From: Actinokineospora sp. NBRC 105648
GTDB lineage: Bacteria > Actinomycetota > Actinomycetes > Mycobacteriales > Pseudonocardiaceae
DNA: 64,000 bases
Reading direction: 5' to 3'
NCBI RefSeq assembly: GCF_030269645.1
Contig: NZ_BSTR01000032.1
Coordinates: 1-64,000, forward strand
In this document: in pieces, positions 18,079-27,015 of the stretch
How positions within the stretch are numbered: the stretch's first letter is position 1
Layout of the letters: each line of letters begins with the position of its first letter
Made by a program: the position numbers and the translations under genes
Notes under the pieces: model-generated
The model's input: only the letters and a program-made list of their open reading frames with translations
The model's database searches: none
What the model was told of the DNA's origin: nothing

Positions 18079-19472
18079 TCCCCGTCCCACTTCTCGTACT
18101 CCGCGCGCCAGCGCGGACCCAGCGGGTAGAGGCCGTCGACGGACTCGCCGTCGTCGACCCGGGCCAGGATGAACTTCTCCTGCCGCTCCATCTCCAGCGA
18201 GTCGGCGGCGACCTCGTCGACGATGGCGGGCGGGATCAGGATGACGCCCTCGCCGTCGCCGACCAGCACGTCGCCCGGGCGGACCAGCACGCCCGCGCAG
18301 GCCACGTCCACGCCGATCTCCCAGGGCACGTGCTTGCGGCCCAGGACCGCGGCGTGCGCGCCCGCCGAGTAGGTCGGGATCTCCAGCGAGCCGAACGAGG
18401 GGCTGTCGCGCAGGCAACCGTCGGTGACGATGCCGACCGCGCCGCGGCGGGCCGCGCGCAGCGCCAGGATGTCGCCGATGGTGCCCGCGCCGTGCTCGTC
18501 GCGGCAGTCGATGACCAGCACCTGGCCCGGGCCGATCGCCTCGACGGCGCGCTTCTGGGCGTTCATGCCGCCGCCGCGCTGGTCGAACATGTCCTCGCGC
18601 AGCGGCAGGTAGCGCAGCGTGTGCGCGGTGCCGAGCAGCCGCAGGTCCGGCCGCGCCGGGGCGAGCCCGGTCAGGAAGGTGTGGTTCAGACCGCGCTTGC
18701 GCAGCTGGCTGGAGATCGTCGCGGTGGACACCGCGTTGAGCGCCGCCGCGGTCTCCGGGCGGATCGCGGGCACGTCGTTGCCGTAGGCCGCGGCCCGGTC
18801 GACCGCGCTGACCTGCGGGCGCGCACCCGGCTTGGGCAGCTCGGCGTCGGCCTCGACCACGGTGTTGACCAGCCGCTCGGTGTCGCCGAGGGCCACCTCG
18901 ACCACGTCGCCGGGTTCGACCACGGTCGCGCCGGTGGGGGTGCCGCACAGGATGAGGTCGCCCGGCTCCAGCGTGATGGTGCGGCTGAGGTCGGCGATCA
19001 GGTAGGCGAAGTCGAAGAGCAGCTCGTCGACCTTGGCCTCCTGGACCAGGGTGCCGTTGACCCAGGTGCGCAGGGTCAGGTCGGCGGTGCGCGGGTCGAG
19101 CAGCGCGGGCCCGACCGGGGTGTAGCCGTCGGCGCCCTTGCTGCGCAGGTTCGAGCCGCGGTCGGCGTAGCGCAGGTCGTGCACGCCGAAGTCGTTGGCC
19201 GCGGTGACACCCGCGACGTGGTCCAACGCCTCGGACCGCGGCACCTGGTAGGCCGTTTTCCCGATCACCACGGCGATCTCGCCCTCGAACGCGGAGAGGA
19301 CAGTGCCCTTGGGACGGACGAGGTCGCGCCCGGACCAGGACAGCGAGGACGGCGGCTTGACGAAGTAGGACGGCTCGTCCGGGAACCGGCCGCGCTCGGC
19401 GGCCCGGCTGCGGTAGTTCAGGTGCACCGCGATGATCTTGGTCGGCGCCAGGCCGAGCGGGTGCGCGCTCAT
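18075..19472 (-). CDS. HpaG-like isomerase/decarboxylase fused to an RraA-like domain
   Basis: 465 residues. The N-terminal 265 are a fumarylacetoacetate-hydrolase domain with the metal-ligand block AFEGEIAVVIGK, TAANDFGVHDLR and LCGTPTGATVVEPGD; in HpaG such a domain decarboxylates and isomerises 5-oxo-pent-3-ene-1,2,5-tricarboxylate. The C-terminal half (about 275-450) is RraA/HMG-aldolase-like, with GTIGDILALRAARRG followed by the GIVTDGCLRD signature. Enteric HpaG instead is a duplication of two FAH domains. The second domain could supply decarboxylase or class II aldolase activity. ATG overlaps the dioxygenase stop by four bases. Confidence 0.85.
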   Translation of the reverse strand: MSAHPLGLAPTKIIAVHLNYRSRAAERGRFPDEPSYFVKPPSSLSWSGRDLVRPKGTVLSAFEGEIAVVIGKTAYQVPRSEALDHVAGVTAANDFGVHDLRYADRGSNLRSKGADGYTPVGPALLDPRTADLTLRTWVNGTLVQEAKVDELLFDFAYLIADLSRTITLEPGDLILCGTPTGATVVEPGDVVEVALGDTERLVNTVVEADAELPKPGARPQVSAVDRAAAYGNDVPAIRPETAAALNAVSTATISSQLRKRGLNHTFLTGLAPARPDLRLLGTAHTLRYLPLREDMFDQRGGGMNAQKRAVEAIGPGQVLVIDCRDEHGAGTIGDILALRAARRGAVGIVTDGCLRDSPSFGSLEIPTYSAGAHAAVLGRKHVPWEIGVDVACAGVLVRPGDVLVGDGEGVILIPPAIVDEVAADSLEMERQEKFILARVDDGESVDGLYPLGPRWRAEYEKWDGE

Positions 19473-20335
19473 GCCGGGACCGGGAAGTCGACGATGACCT
19501 GGCCGGTGCCGCTGCTGGGGAAGTAGTCGCAGAGCTGCTCGCCGCTGCCGGTGTAGGCGTCCCAACCGAGCAGGCCGAAGAGCATGGCGGTGTCGGCCAT
19601 CGCGGCCTCGCCGGTGAAGCGCTCGTTGTAGGTGGGCAGGGTGGCCAGGAACTCCGGGACCCTGCCGCCGGTCCACTGCTCCAGCACGACCCGGTCGGCC
19701 TGCTCGTTGAGCGGGTTGCTGATCTTGTTGAGGTACTGCGAGGAGATCTCGTTGGTGGGGAACTGGTGCGAGAGCGACCCGCTGGCCAGGAAGGCGACCT
19801 TGCGGTCGGAGCGCTTGATGGCGCGCAGCATGGCCTCGCCGACCCGGCGGTTCTCGTCGATGGTGGAGTAGATGTTGCAGCCGATCGGGACGACCGCGAG
19901 CTGCCGCGCGCCCTCGGTGTTCTCCGGGCGGTTCATGAAGTGCATCGGGACCAGCGTGGCGTACTCGAGGCCGAGGTCCTTGACGTCGTGCACCATGGCC
20001 TTCTGCCCGCCGGCGTTGATCTCCTCGCCGATGAGGGTCGCCAGCTCGGGGCCGCCCTCGTAGTCGTACTCGAGGTCGGCGATGAAGTGCGGCAGCTCGT
20101 GGCTGGCGTAGCTGCCGTGGTGGCGGGCCTTGCCGTTGAGGTGGAAGCTCATGCTGTTCATCCAGTGCGAGTCCGCGACCAGGAACGTGTCCGCGCCGCG
20201 CTCGCGCGCCCGGCGGCCGACCTCGGCCAGCCCCTGCTCGGCGGGCTTGCGGATGCCGTGGTTCTTGCCGGGCTGGATGGACAGCCAGATCGACGGCACG
20301 TGCGTGATCTTCGCGGCTAGCACCAGTTCACCCAT
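19469..20335 (-). CDS. hpaD: 3,4-dihydroxyphenylacetate 2,3-dioxygenase
   Basis: A 288-residue class III (LigB-type) extradiol dioxygenase that opens the ring of homoprotocatechuate. The iron-ligand region AAKITHVPSIW, FLVADSHWMN, YDYEGGPELA and the acid/histidine region ASGSLSHQFPTN are visible, and length matches HpaD. The ATG at 20335 is preceded by a strong AGGAGG, so the in-frame start five codons earlier is rejected. It is the first gene of a seven-gene operon (dioxygenase, HpaG-like, GntR, DapA-like, HpaE, two SDRs) reading down to 13315. Confidence 0.9.
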   Translation of the reverse strand: MGELVLAAKITHVPSIWLSIQPGKNHGIRKPAEQGLAEVGRRARERGADTFLVADSHWMNSMSFHLNGKARHHGSYASHELPHFIADLEYDYEGGPELATLIGEEINAGGQKAMVHDVKDLGLEYATLVPMHFMNRPENTEGARQLAVVPIGCNIYSTIDENRRVGEAMLRAIKRSDRKVAFLASGSLSHQFPTNEISSQYLNKISNPLNEQADRVVLEQWTGGRVPEFLATLPTYNERFTGEAAMADTAMLFGLLGWDAYTGSGEQLCDYFPSSGTGQVIVDFPVPA

Positions 20336-20599
20336 GGTGACCTCCTGCATCGGCTTTCACCGCGGGAATCGTGTACCGGATCGCATATGATTCCCACGCG
20401 GACGGCGGCGGACGGCCGTCATGGGAACAGGTCTACCCACTCCCGGCGTTACTTCCTTGGCCGGCCGCGCACAGCGGTTGACTGCGAGCGCATCGAGTGT
20501 TGCGGGCGGGTCTCGGAGCCGGGCGTACCCTTGACGGGGATGAGGCGCGGGGCACAGTGTTCACAGTCACGCACGGTCATCTGGTGATGGAGGTCAGCG
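20336..20599. promoter_or_regulatory. Divergent promoter region of the homoprotocatechuate operon and its AraC regulator
   Basis: 264 bases between two divergently transcribed genes. It should hold both promoters and operators for the AraC- and GntR-type regulators. An AT-richer stretch around 20370-20400 is the most promoter-like part. No exact palindrome long enough to name as an operator was found. Confidence 0.5.
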
Positions 20600-21565
20600 T
20601 TGACGTACTCGGTGACTACGGCGGGCGCGCCTGCGGCGCAGCAGTTCGACCTGTGGGAGTCCGCGGTGTCGCAGACGTTCGTCCCGCTCGAGGCCGCGCC
20701 CGGTGAGCGCGCGGCATTCCGCGGCAGGCTGCGCGGGCAGAACCTGGGCAGCGTCGCGGTGTACGAGGCCACCGCCGACGCGCACACCGTGCGCCGCACG
20801 CAGCGCGCGATCGCGCGGTCCAACCCGGAGCTCTACAAGCTGGGCCTGCAGCTGCACGGAACCGCGCGGCTGAGCCAGGACGGCCGCCAGGCGGCGCTGG
20901 ACCCGGGCGACTTCGCCATCTACGACACGACCCGACCGTACACACTGGCCTTCGACGACGTGTCGTCCACTTTGGTCTTGATGTTCCCGCGCGACATGCT
21001 GTGCCTGCCGTCGGGCCACGTGGAACAGCTGACCGCCACGCGGTTCAGCGGCGGGTCCGGGGTCAGCGGGATCGTGAGCTCGATCCTGGTGCAGCTGGCC
21101 AGGAACCTCGACGACCCGCAGGTCTACGGCAGCGTTCGGTTGGCGCGCAACGTGGTCGATCTGCTGGGCACGGCCCTGGCGGACCGGGTGGACTACTCCG
21201 GCGTCCCCACCGAGTCCACCCGCGGCGCCCTGCTGGTGAAGATCAAGTCCTATGTGGAAACCCACCTGAACGACCCGTCGCTGAGCCCGACCGAGATCGC
21301 GGCCGCCCACCACATCTCCACCCGCTACCTGCACAAGCTCTTCAGCGACGCGGGCGTCACGGTCTCCGGCTGGATCCGCCAACGACGGTTGGAGAGGTGC
21401 GGACAGGACCTGGCGGACCCGAGCAAGCAGCAACTGGCCATCGGCGCCATCGGCGCCCGCTGGGGCCTGGTCGACGCCTCTTACCTGAGCCGAGCCTTCA
21501 AGACCGAATACGGCCTAAGCCCCAGCGAATACCGCCAACGCAGCGTCGTCCACCGCGGCGACTGA
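20600..21565 (+). CDS. AraC-family transcriptional regulator
   Basis: A 321-residue regulator. The N-terminal half (about 1-190) is an AraC-binding-like sensor domain, with LGLQLHGTARLSQDGR and GDFAIYDTTRPYTL. The C-terminal half holds two helix-turn-helix motifs: LSPTEIAAAHHISTRYLHKL and a second around AIGARWGLVDASYLSRAF ending in GLSPSEYRQ. A TTG start is chosen because GGAGG lies six bases upstream; no better ATG exists. Divergent from the dioxygenase operon and so probably its activator. Confidence 0.88.
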   Translation: MTYSVTTAGAPAAQQFDLWESAVSQTFVPLEAAPGERAAFRGRLRGQNLGSVAVYEATADAHTVRRTQRAIARSNPELYKLGLQLHGTARLSQDGRQAALDPGDFAIYDTTRPYTLAFDDVSSTLVLMFPRDMLCLPSGHVEQLTATRFSGGSGVSGIVSSILVQLARNLDDPQVYGSVRLARNVVDLLGTALADRVDYSGVPTESTRGALLVKIKSYVETHLNDPSLSPTEIAAAHHISTRYLHKLFSDAGVTVSGWIRQRRLERCGQDLADPSKQQLAIGAIGARWGLVDASYLSRAFKTEYGLSPSEYRQRSVVHRGD

Positions 21566-21717
21566 CCAGCCTCACCACCCACCCGCCGCCCCTCGGCGAC
21601 CTACTGTGACGCGCACGGCCCAGTGGAAAGCATGACGAAACCAAGCATGTCGTCCTGGACGTCCGGGAGCCGCGCCGAAGCCCGAGTGTTCAAATCCAGT
21701 CGTCAAGGATGCCTTCG

Positions 21718-22488
21718 GTGAGCACCCGCGTGGACCTCCTTGTCGACTCCTACCTGTCGTGGATTCAGCGTTCGGTATCGGCGCGAGAACTGGACTCCGG
21801 GGTGCACGAGCTGACGACCCCGTTCCTGGACCGGCACAACGACCACCTGCAGATCTACGCTGAGCAGCACGCGCAAGACCTGATCCTGCTGACCGACGAC
21901 GGCTACATCATCGCCGAGCTCAAGTCGAGCGGCGTCGACAGCCGTGGTCCGCGCAGGCAGGCGCTGCTGGAGCAGATCCTCGGCGGCTACGGGATCGAGA
22001 TGCGCGACTCGGAGTTGCGGGCCACCGCCACGCTCGACCAGCTCGGGCACCGGTTGCACAGCCTGGTGCAGGCGATGCTCAGTGTCGACGACCGGTTCGT
22101 CCTGGCGCAGAACACCGTCGGAACGATCTTCGCCGAGGATGTGGCCCGCTACCTCGACCTGCGCGACATCCGCTACACGCCGAGGATCAAGTTCCCCGGG
22201 AAGAGCGGTTTGGACCACATGATGGACTTCGTGGTCCCCAAGTCGACCCGGGCACCCGAGCGCGTCGTCCAAGTCGTGAACTCGACCAGGCGCGATCGGG
22301 TGGAGAACGTCCTCTTCGCGATCAACGACGCGCGCGCCCTCCGCGGACGCGACACCGAGTACTTCGCCGTGGTCAACAACGGGGAGGTCGGGATCTCGTC
22401 CGAGGTGCTCCAGGCCTTCGACACCTACGACGTCAAGGCTCGACCGTGGTCGGCCAAGGAGCAGTTGACCACGGAACTGGCCGCGTAG
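21718..22488 (+). CDS. DUF1828/DUF1829 domain protein
   Basis: About 256 residues. The N-terminal DUF1828 domain contains the diagnostic LTTPFLDRHNDHLQIYAEQ followed by ILLTDDGYIIAELKSSG; the C-terminal DUF1829 domain follows from about residue 150 (DHMMDFVVPKS). These paired domains are sporadic, often near mobile or phage genes, with unknown function. The alternating acid/lysine pattern (DDG...ELKSSG) recalls restriction-endonuclease-like folds, but that is only an impression. The GTG at 21718 has AAGGA eight bases upstream; the ATG at 21709 would leave no spacing. It stands alone between two unrelated units. Confidence 0.75.
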   Translation: MSTRVDLLVDSYLSWIQRSVSARELDSGVHELTTPFLDRHNDHLQIYAEQHAQDLILLTDDGYIIAELKSSGVDSRGPRRQALLEQILGGYGIEMRDSELRATATLDQLGHRLHSLVQAMLSVDDRFVLAQNTVGTIFAEDVARYLDLRDIRYTPRIKFPGKSGLDHMMDFVVPKSTRAPERVVQVVNSTRRDRVENVLFAINDARALRGRDTEYFAVVNNGEVGISSEVLQAFDTYDVKARPWSAKEQLTTELAA

Positions 22489-22723
22489 CGGGGATCTCGG
22501 GTTCGCCCGCCGTGGTGAGTGCGCGCAGCGCCCGTCCAGGCCAGTTCGTCACTTGGCGTGACGACCATCGCGGCGGCGGCCGGGGTTCGGTGTCGCCCGC
22601 CACACCGCCAGGTCACCGGGCACGGCGGATCAACGGCCATGCGCTGACAGGCAATCACGGAAGGGTCTCCCCGGCCGACACTGGCTACCGCGTTCGTCCA
22701 GTGGCGGCAAGGAAGGGGAGCCG

Positions 22724-24172
22724 ATGCGCACCGAGAGTCTGTACATCGATGGGGAGTGGGTTCGGCCGTCGGGGGCGGGCGAGTTCACCACGCACGACCC
22801 GGCCACCGGCGAGGCGATCGCGACCCTGGTCGACGCGGGGGACGCCGAGGTCGACGCGGCCGTGGCCGCCGCGCGGGCGGCGCTGCCCGGGTGGACGAGG
22901 TTCCCGGCGACCGAGCGGGCCCGGCTGCTGTGGAAGATCGCCGACCTGATCGAGGCGCACGGCGACGAGATCGCCGCCCTGGAGACGCTGGACCAGGGGC
23001 AGCCGCTCGGCGTCGCCAAGGCGGTCAGCGTGACCGGCGCGGTGGAGCACTTCCGCTACTTCGCCGGGTTCACCACCAAGATCGACGGTGCCGTCCGGTC
23101 GGTCTCCTTCCCGGACACGCTGCAGTTCGACAAGCGGGAGCCGGTCGGGGTCTGCGCGCTCATCGCGCCGTGGAACTTCCCGTTGATGATCATGGTGTGG
23201 AAGCTGGCACCGGCGCTGGCCTGCGGGAACACCGTGGTGCTCAAGCCCGCTGAGCAGACCTCGCTGAGCGCGGCCTACCTGGTGCGCCTGTGCGAGCAGG
23301 CGGGCGTGCCCAAGGGTGTGGTCAACCTGATCACCGGCGGGCCTGCCGCGGGCAAGGCGCTCGTGCGCCACCCCGGCGTGGACAAGGTCTCCTTCACCGG
23401 GTCCACCGACGTCGGCAAGGACATCGTCGCCGCCTCCGCGCACGACCTCAAGCGGGTCACCCTCGAGCTCGGCGGCAAGACGCCGACCGTGATCGCCCGG
23501 GACGCCGACATCGACGCCGCGGTCAACGGCGCCGTCGCGGGCGGGCTGCTCAACAGCGGCCAGGTGTGCGCCGCGTTCGCCCGCCTCTACGTCGACTCGA
23601 GCCGGGTGGACGAGTTCGCCACCAAGCTGGGCAAGGCCGTCGACGGCCTCAAGATCGGTCCCGGCAACGCCGCCGACACCCAGCTCGGCCCGCTGGTCAC
23701 CGCCGAGCACCTGGCCAAGGTCGACTCCTACGTGCGCGGTGGCGTCGACGCGGGCGCGCAGCTGGTCGCGGGCGGCTCGCGGGTCGACGGCGACCTGGCG
23801 GCGGGCAACTTCTACCGGCCGACCGTCTTCTCCGGCGTGTCCGACGACATGGCGATCGTCCGCGAGGAGATCTTCGGCCCGGTGCTCACCGTGCTGGGCT
23901 ACGGTGACGAGGACGAGCTGCTGCACCGGGTCAACGACTCCCCCTACGGCCTGGCCGCCTCGGTGTGGACCGACGACGTGCGCACCGCCCACCGGCTCGC
24001 CGACGGCATCCGCGCGGGCGCGGTGTTCGTCAACATGCCGTGCATCCCCGACGCGGTGGCGCCGTGGGGCGGGTTCAAGTCCAGCGGCTGGGGCCGCGAG
24101 ATGGGCCCGTACGCCATCGAGGCCTACACCGAGGTCAAGGGCGTGTGGATGCACTACGGGGCAGGCCTGTGA
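22724..24172 (+). CDS. Aldehyde dehydrogenase (betaine/phenylacetaldehyde type)
   Basis: A 482-residue NAD(P)-dependent aldehyde dehydrogenase. It shows APWNFPLMIMVWKLAPALAC, FTGSTDVGKDI, the general-base glutamate in VTLELGGKTP, the catalytic cysteine in NSGQVCAAFARLY and the terminal PWGGFKSSGWGREMG. The sequence resembles the betaine/phenylacetaldehyde/gamma-aminobutyraldehyde group. A clear GGGGAG precedes the ATG. Its stop overlaps the GTG of a second, different aldehyde dehydrogenase, so the two act in one pathway; proximity to the homoprotocatechuate operon would fit phenylacetaldehyde or amine-derived aldehydes, but this is inference. Confidence 0.85.
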   Translation: MRTESLYIDGEWVRPSGAGEFTTHDPATGEAIATLVDAGDAEVDAAVAAARAALPGWTRFPATERARLLWKIADLIEAHGDEIAALETLDQGQPLGVAKAVSVTGAVEHFRYFAGFTTKIDGAVRSVSFPDTLQFDKREPVGVCALIAPWNFPLMIMVWKLAPALACGNTVVLKPAEQTSLSAAYLVRLCEQAGVPKGVVNLITGGPAAGKALVRHPGVDKVSFTGSTDVGKDIVAASAHDLKRVTLELGGKTPTVIARDADIDAAVNGAVAGGLLNSGQVCAAFARLYVDSSRVDEFATKLGKAVDGLKIGPGNAADTQLGPLVTAEHLAKVDSYVRGGVDAGAQLVAGGSRVDGDLAAGNFYRPTVFSGVSDDMAIVREEIFGPVLTVLGYGDEDELLHRVNDSPYGLAASVWTDDVRTAHRLADGIRAGAVFVNMPCIPDAVAPWGGFKSSGWGREMGPYAIEAYTEVKGVWMHYGAGL

Positions 24173-25596
24173 GCACTCCGTACTGGGTCGCGGGCAAGCC
24201 CCGCACCTCCGACTCCCCGGTGACCGTGCGCAGCCCGTATGACGCCGCGGTCACCGGGGTCACCAGCAACGCGACCGCCGCCGACATCGAGGAGGCGGTG
24301 GCCGCGGCCGCCGCCTGCCGCGACGAGGTGGCCGCGCTGCCCGCGCACGTGCGCGCCGACGCCCTCGACCACGTGTCCCGGCGGCTGGCCGAGCGGTTCG
24401 ACGAGGTGGCCGCACTGATCACCGCCGAGTCCGGCAAGCCGATCACCTGGGCGCGCACCGAGGTCAGCCGCGCCATCGGCACGTTCCGCTGGGGCGCCGA
24501 GGAGGCCCGCCGCTTCTCCGGCACCGTGCAGCGGCTGGACACCGAACCCGGCTCCGAGGACCGGGTGGCACTGGTGCGCCAGGTCCCCCGCGGGCCGGTG
24601 CTGGGCATCACCCCGTTCAACTTCCCGGTGAACCTGGTCGCGCACAAGCTGGCCCCGGCCATCGCCGCGGGCTGCCCGGTGATCATCAAGCCCGCCCCCG
24701 CCACCCCGCTCTCCGCGCTGCTGCTCGGTGAGTTGCTCAGTGAGACGGACTTGCCCGCGGGCAGCTGGTCGGTGCTGCCGATGACCAACGAGCAGATCGC
24801 CGGGCTGGTCGGCGACCCGCGCCTGCCGGTCATCTCCTTCACCGGCTCCGACGCGGTGGGCTGGCGGATCAACGACGCCAACCCCCGCAAGCACGTGCTG
24901 CTGGAGCTGGGCGGCAACGCCCCGGTGCTGCTGTGCCCGGACTGGACCGACGTGGAGGGCGCGGCCGCCCGGGTGGCGGCCTTCGGGACGCACCAGGCGG
25001 GCCAGTCGTGCGTGTCGGTGCAGCGGGTCTACGCGCACACCGACGTCTACGACGCGTTCGTGCCCGCGCTGGTGCGGCACGTGCGCGAGCTGGGCACCGG
25101 CGACCCGGCCTCGCCCGAGACCCACGTCGGCCCGCTGATCAACGCCGACGCCGCCCGCCGGGTCACCGACTGGGTCACCGACGCGGTCGCGCGCGGGGCG
25201 AACCTGCGGACCGGTGGCCCCCGGGAGGGCAACGCCCTGGCCCCGATCGTGCTCACCGACGTCCCGGCGGACTGCGCGGTGGTGACCGAGGAGGTCTTCG
25301 GCCCGGTCGTCGTGGTGGTGCGGGTCGAGTCGGTGGACGAGGCGATCGCGCTGGCCAACAGCTCCCGCTACGGCCTGCAGGCCGGGGTGTTCACCCACGA
25401 CCTGCGGGTGGCCGCCTACGCCACCGCCAAGCTCCAGGTCGGCGGTGTGGTGATCGGCGACGTGCCGACCTACCGGGCCGACCAGATGCCCTACGGCGGC
25501 ATCAAGGACTCCGGCGTCGGCCGCGAGGGCGTGTACTCGGCGATGCTGGACCTCACCGAGCCGAAGGTCATGGTGCTGACCGAGTTCGTCGCCTAG
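24169..25596 (+). CDS. Aldehyde dehydrogenase (lactaldehyde/glyceraldehyde-phosphate-like)
   Basis: A 475-residue aldehyde dehydrogenase of a different branch from its partner: ITPFNFPVNLVAHKLAPAIA, FTGSDAVGWRI, LELGGNAPVLL and the catalytic cysteine in HQAGQSCVSVQRVY. These marks are shared with lactaldehyde, phosphonoacetaldehyde and NADP-dependent semialdehyde dehydrogenases. The GTG overlaps the preceding stop (GTGA). It is followed by a strong hairpin terminator at 25617. The substrate cannot be read from the sequence. Confidence 0.85.
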   Translation: MSTPYWVAGKPRTSDSPVTVRSPYDAAVTGVTSNATAADIEEAVAAAAACRDEVAALPAHVRADALDHVSRRLAERFDEVAALITAESGKPITWARTEVSRAIGTFRWGAEEARRFSGTVQRLDTEPGSEDRVALVRQVPRGPVLGITPFNFPVNLVAHKLAPAIAAGCPVIIKPAPATPLSALLLGELLSETDLPAGSWSVLPMTNEQIAGLVGDPRLPVISFTGSDAVGWRINDANPRKHVLLELGGNAPVLLCPDWTDVEGAAARVAAFGTHQAGQSCVSVQRVYAHTDVYDAFVPALVRHVRELGTGDPASPETHVGPLINADAARRVTDWVTDAVARGANLRTGGPREGNALAPIVLTDVPADCAVVTEEVFGPVVVVVRVESVDEAIALANSSRYGLQAGVFTHDLRVAAYATAKLQVGGVVIGDVPTYRADQMPYGGIKDSGVGREGVYSAMLDLTEPKVMVLTEFVA

Positions 25597-25616
25597 TGCC
25601 GCCTCGTGCTGATAGA

Positions 25617-25656
25617 GGCCTGCGGTGGGCGCTGTCCCACCGCAGGCCCTGCTTTT
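25617..25656 (+). terminator. Intrinsic terminator after the aldehyde dehydrogenase pair
   Basis: A perfect 13-bp stem, GGCCTGCGGTGGG with CCCACCGCAGGCC, closing a six-base loop, followed by CTGCTTTT. It lies 20 bases after the stop. Confidence 0.85.
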
Positions 25657-25736
25657 CCCGACGCGCTCCAACCGGGTCCGGGTTCATCGTCTGAGCCGGG
25701 ACTTGGGCGCGACCGAGCACCGGTGAGGTGCCTGGG

Positions 25737-26447
25737 TCAGTTCCGGAAGCCGCCGACGCCGATGTCGATCACCGGGTGGGCGTTCGGGTCGAGCCAGGTG
25801 AGCACTGAGTCGAGCGCTGCCGCCGGGATGCTGACGCAGCCCGCGGTCGGCCCGCCGGTGCTGACGTGCAGGAAGAACGCCGACCCCCGCCCGGACACCG
25901 CCGGGTTGCGGTTGTAGTCGATGACCACCGCGCGGTCGTAGGCGTAGCCCACCTTGCCGAGGTCCTCCCCCGCGGCCTCGTTGAACGGGCAGGTGCCCGG
26001 GGCGCACCGCTGGTAGGTGTTGTAGAGCGGCGAGTGCACGTCCGACACCCACCAGTCCGAGTCGTCCACCCGCCGATAAGGCAACCGCGTCCCATTCGAC
26101 GGCTTGTGCCCGAACGCCTCGGTCAGGGTGTGCACACCGACCGGCGTCCTGGTCGACCCCTCACTGGCGATACCGATACCCGCCGACCCGACGAAGGCGC
26201 TGACCGGCCCGATCTCGGCGACCCACCCACCCTCACTGCGCCGCCACCCGGTGAGCACCGCGGACTGCGACCCCGCCGTCTTGGCGACCACGGTGATCAA
26301 CTGGCCGGCGTCACCGGTGTACACCAACGGCAACTGGTCCACCCGGGCCGAGGGCAGCGTTGGCCCACCGCCGGGCGCGGCCGCGGCCACCGCAGGCGGC
26401 ACGACCAGCCCAACGGCCACGAGCAGCGCCAACACACGACCTCGCAC
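25737..26447 (-). CDS. Secreted L,D-transpeptidase-like (YkuD-type) protein
   Basis: A 236-residue exported protein with signal peptide (MRGRVLALLVAVGLVVPP, then AVAAAAPG). The C-terminal half resembles the L,D-transpeptidase catalytic fold, with the sequence FFLHVSTGGPTAGCVSIP giving the HxxS...GCVS active-site pattern with the nucleophilic cysteine. Enzymes of this kind cross-link or modify peptidoglycan outside the membrane. The upstream part (VDQLPLVYTGDAGQLITVVA) is typical of actinomycete members lacking peptidoglycan-binding repeats. GTG at 26447 is preferred because GGGAGGA precedes it; a TTG six codons earlier contains that ribosome site within the reading frame. Confidence 0.75.
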   Translation of the reverse strand: MRGRVLALLVAVGLVVPPAVAAAAPGGGPTLPSARVDQLPLVYTGDAGQLITVVAKTAGSQSAVLTGWRRSEGGWVAEIGPVSAFVGSAGIGIASEGSTRTPVGVHTLTEAFGHKPSNGTRLPYRRVDDSDWWVSDVHSPLYNTYQRCAPGTCPFNEAAGEDLGKVGYAYDRAVVIDYNRNPAVSGRGSAFFLHVSTGGPTAGCVSIPAAALDSVLTWLDPNAHPVIDIGVGGFRN

Positions 26448-26604
26448 AATTCCTCCCGGTTTCAAGCCTGGAAACCAAGGTAGCGGAGCCGCGCCGACTC
26501 CCCTCGAAGTTCCCCCGATGATCTACAGTACTTGCCCCATCGAGGTGAAGGCCAACGAGATCGACGGGCCGGATGACCCGGGATGCAGTACGCGAAACCT
26601 GAGA

Positions 26605-27015
26605 TCAGGGCCTGATCAGCGTCAAACCCGGCATACCGTCGAAATGTCGCACGTTGTCCGTCATCAACGGGGAATCATGAAAGATCGCCGTGGCGCAGAT
26701 CCACAGGTCATTGGTGTGCTGGGCCTGCCCGAGGGAATGCCCGGTCTTGCGCGCACGACTCTTCAAGTCGGCCCAGAGAACCGCGATCTCGGGAGTGTAG
26801 GGCGCGATGACATAGCGGCGGATCGCCGCTTCCAGTTCGGCCCGTCGTCTCTGCCCCCAGTTGGCATAGCTGGCGCCAAAATACGCCTCCGCTACTGAGG
26901 TGAACGAGAGCACTGGGGTAACGCCGCGCAGGGCGCTCACATACGCGGGCGCAACCTTCCTGTTCTGCCAAAGACGGGAGAAGACATCCGTGTCGACGAC
27001 GACGAAACTACTCAT
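26605..27015 (-). CDS. PIN-domain (VapC-like) ribonuclease toxin
   Basis: A 136-residue PIN-domain protein. The first acid is in VVVDTDVFSRL, the middle glutamate in SVAEAYFGA, later acids in HTNDLWICATAI and the final one in LMTDNVRHFDGMPGL, matching the four-acid metal site. VapC proteins cleave RNA. No short AbrB/RHH-type antitoxin is adjacent; instead its ATG lies inside the end of a 297-residue gene with an eight-base overlap (ATGAGTAG), so the two are translationally coupled. Confidence 0.85.
   Translation of the reverse strand: MSSFVVVDTDVFSRLWQNRKVAPAYVSALRGVTPVLSFTSVAEAYFGASYANWGQRRRAELEAAIRRYVIAPYTPEIAVLWADLKSRARKTGHSLGQAQHTNDLWICATAIFHDSPLMTDNVRHFDGMPGLTLIRP

Noticed and set aside
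21680-21710. TGTTCAAATCC, resembling a tRNA T-loop
   Set aside because: The bases on either side cannot form the five-pair T stem, and no acceptor or anticodon arms are present.
22562-22576. Small inverted repeat near GTCACTTGGCGTGAC between two plus-strand genes
   Set aside because: Only five base pairs with no conservation evidence; too weak to call an operator.
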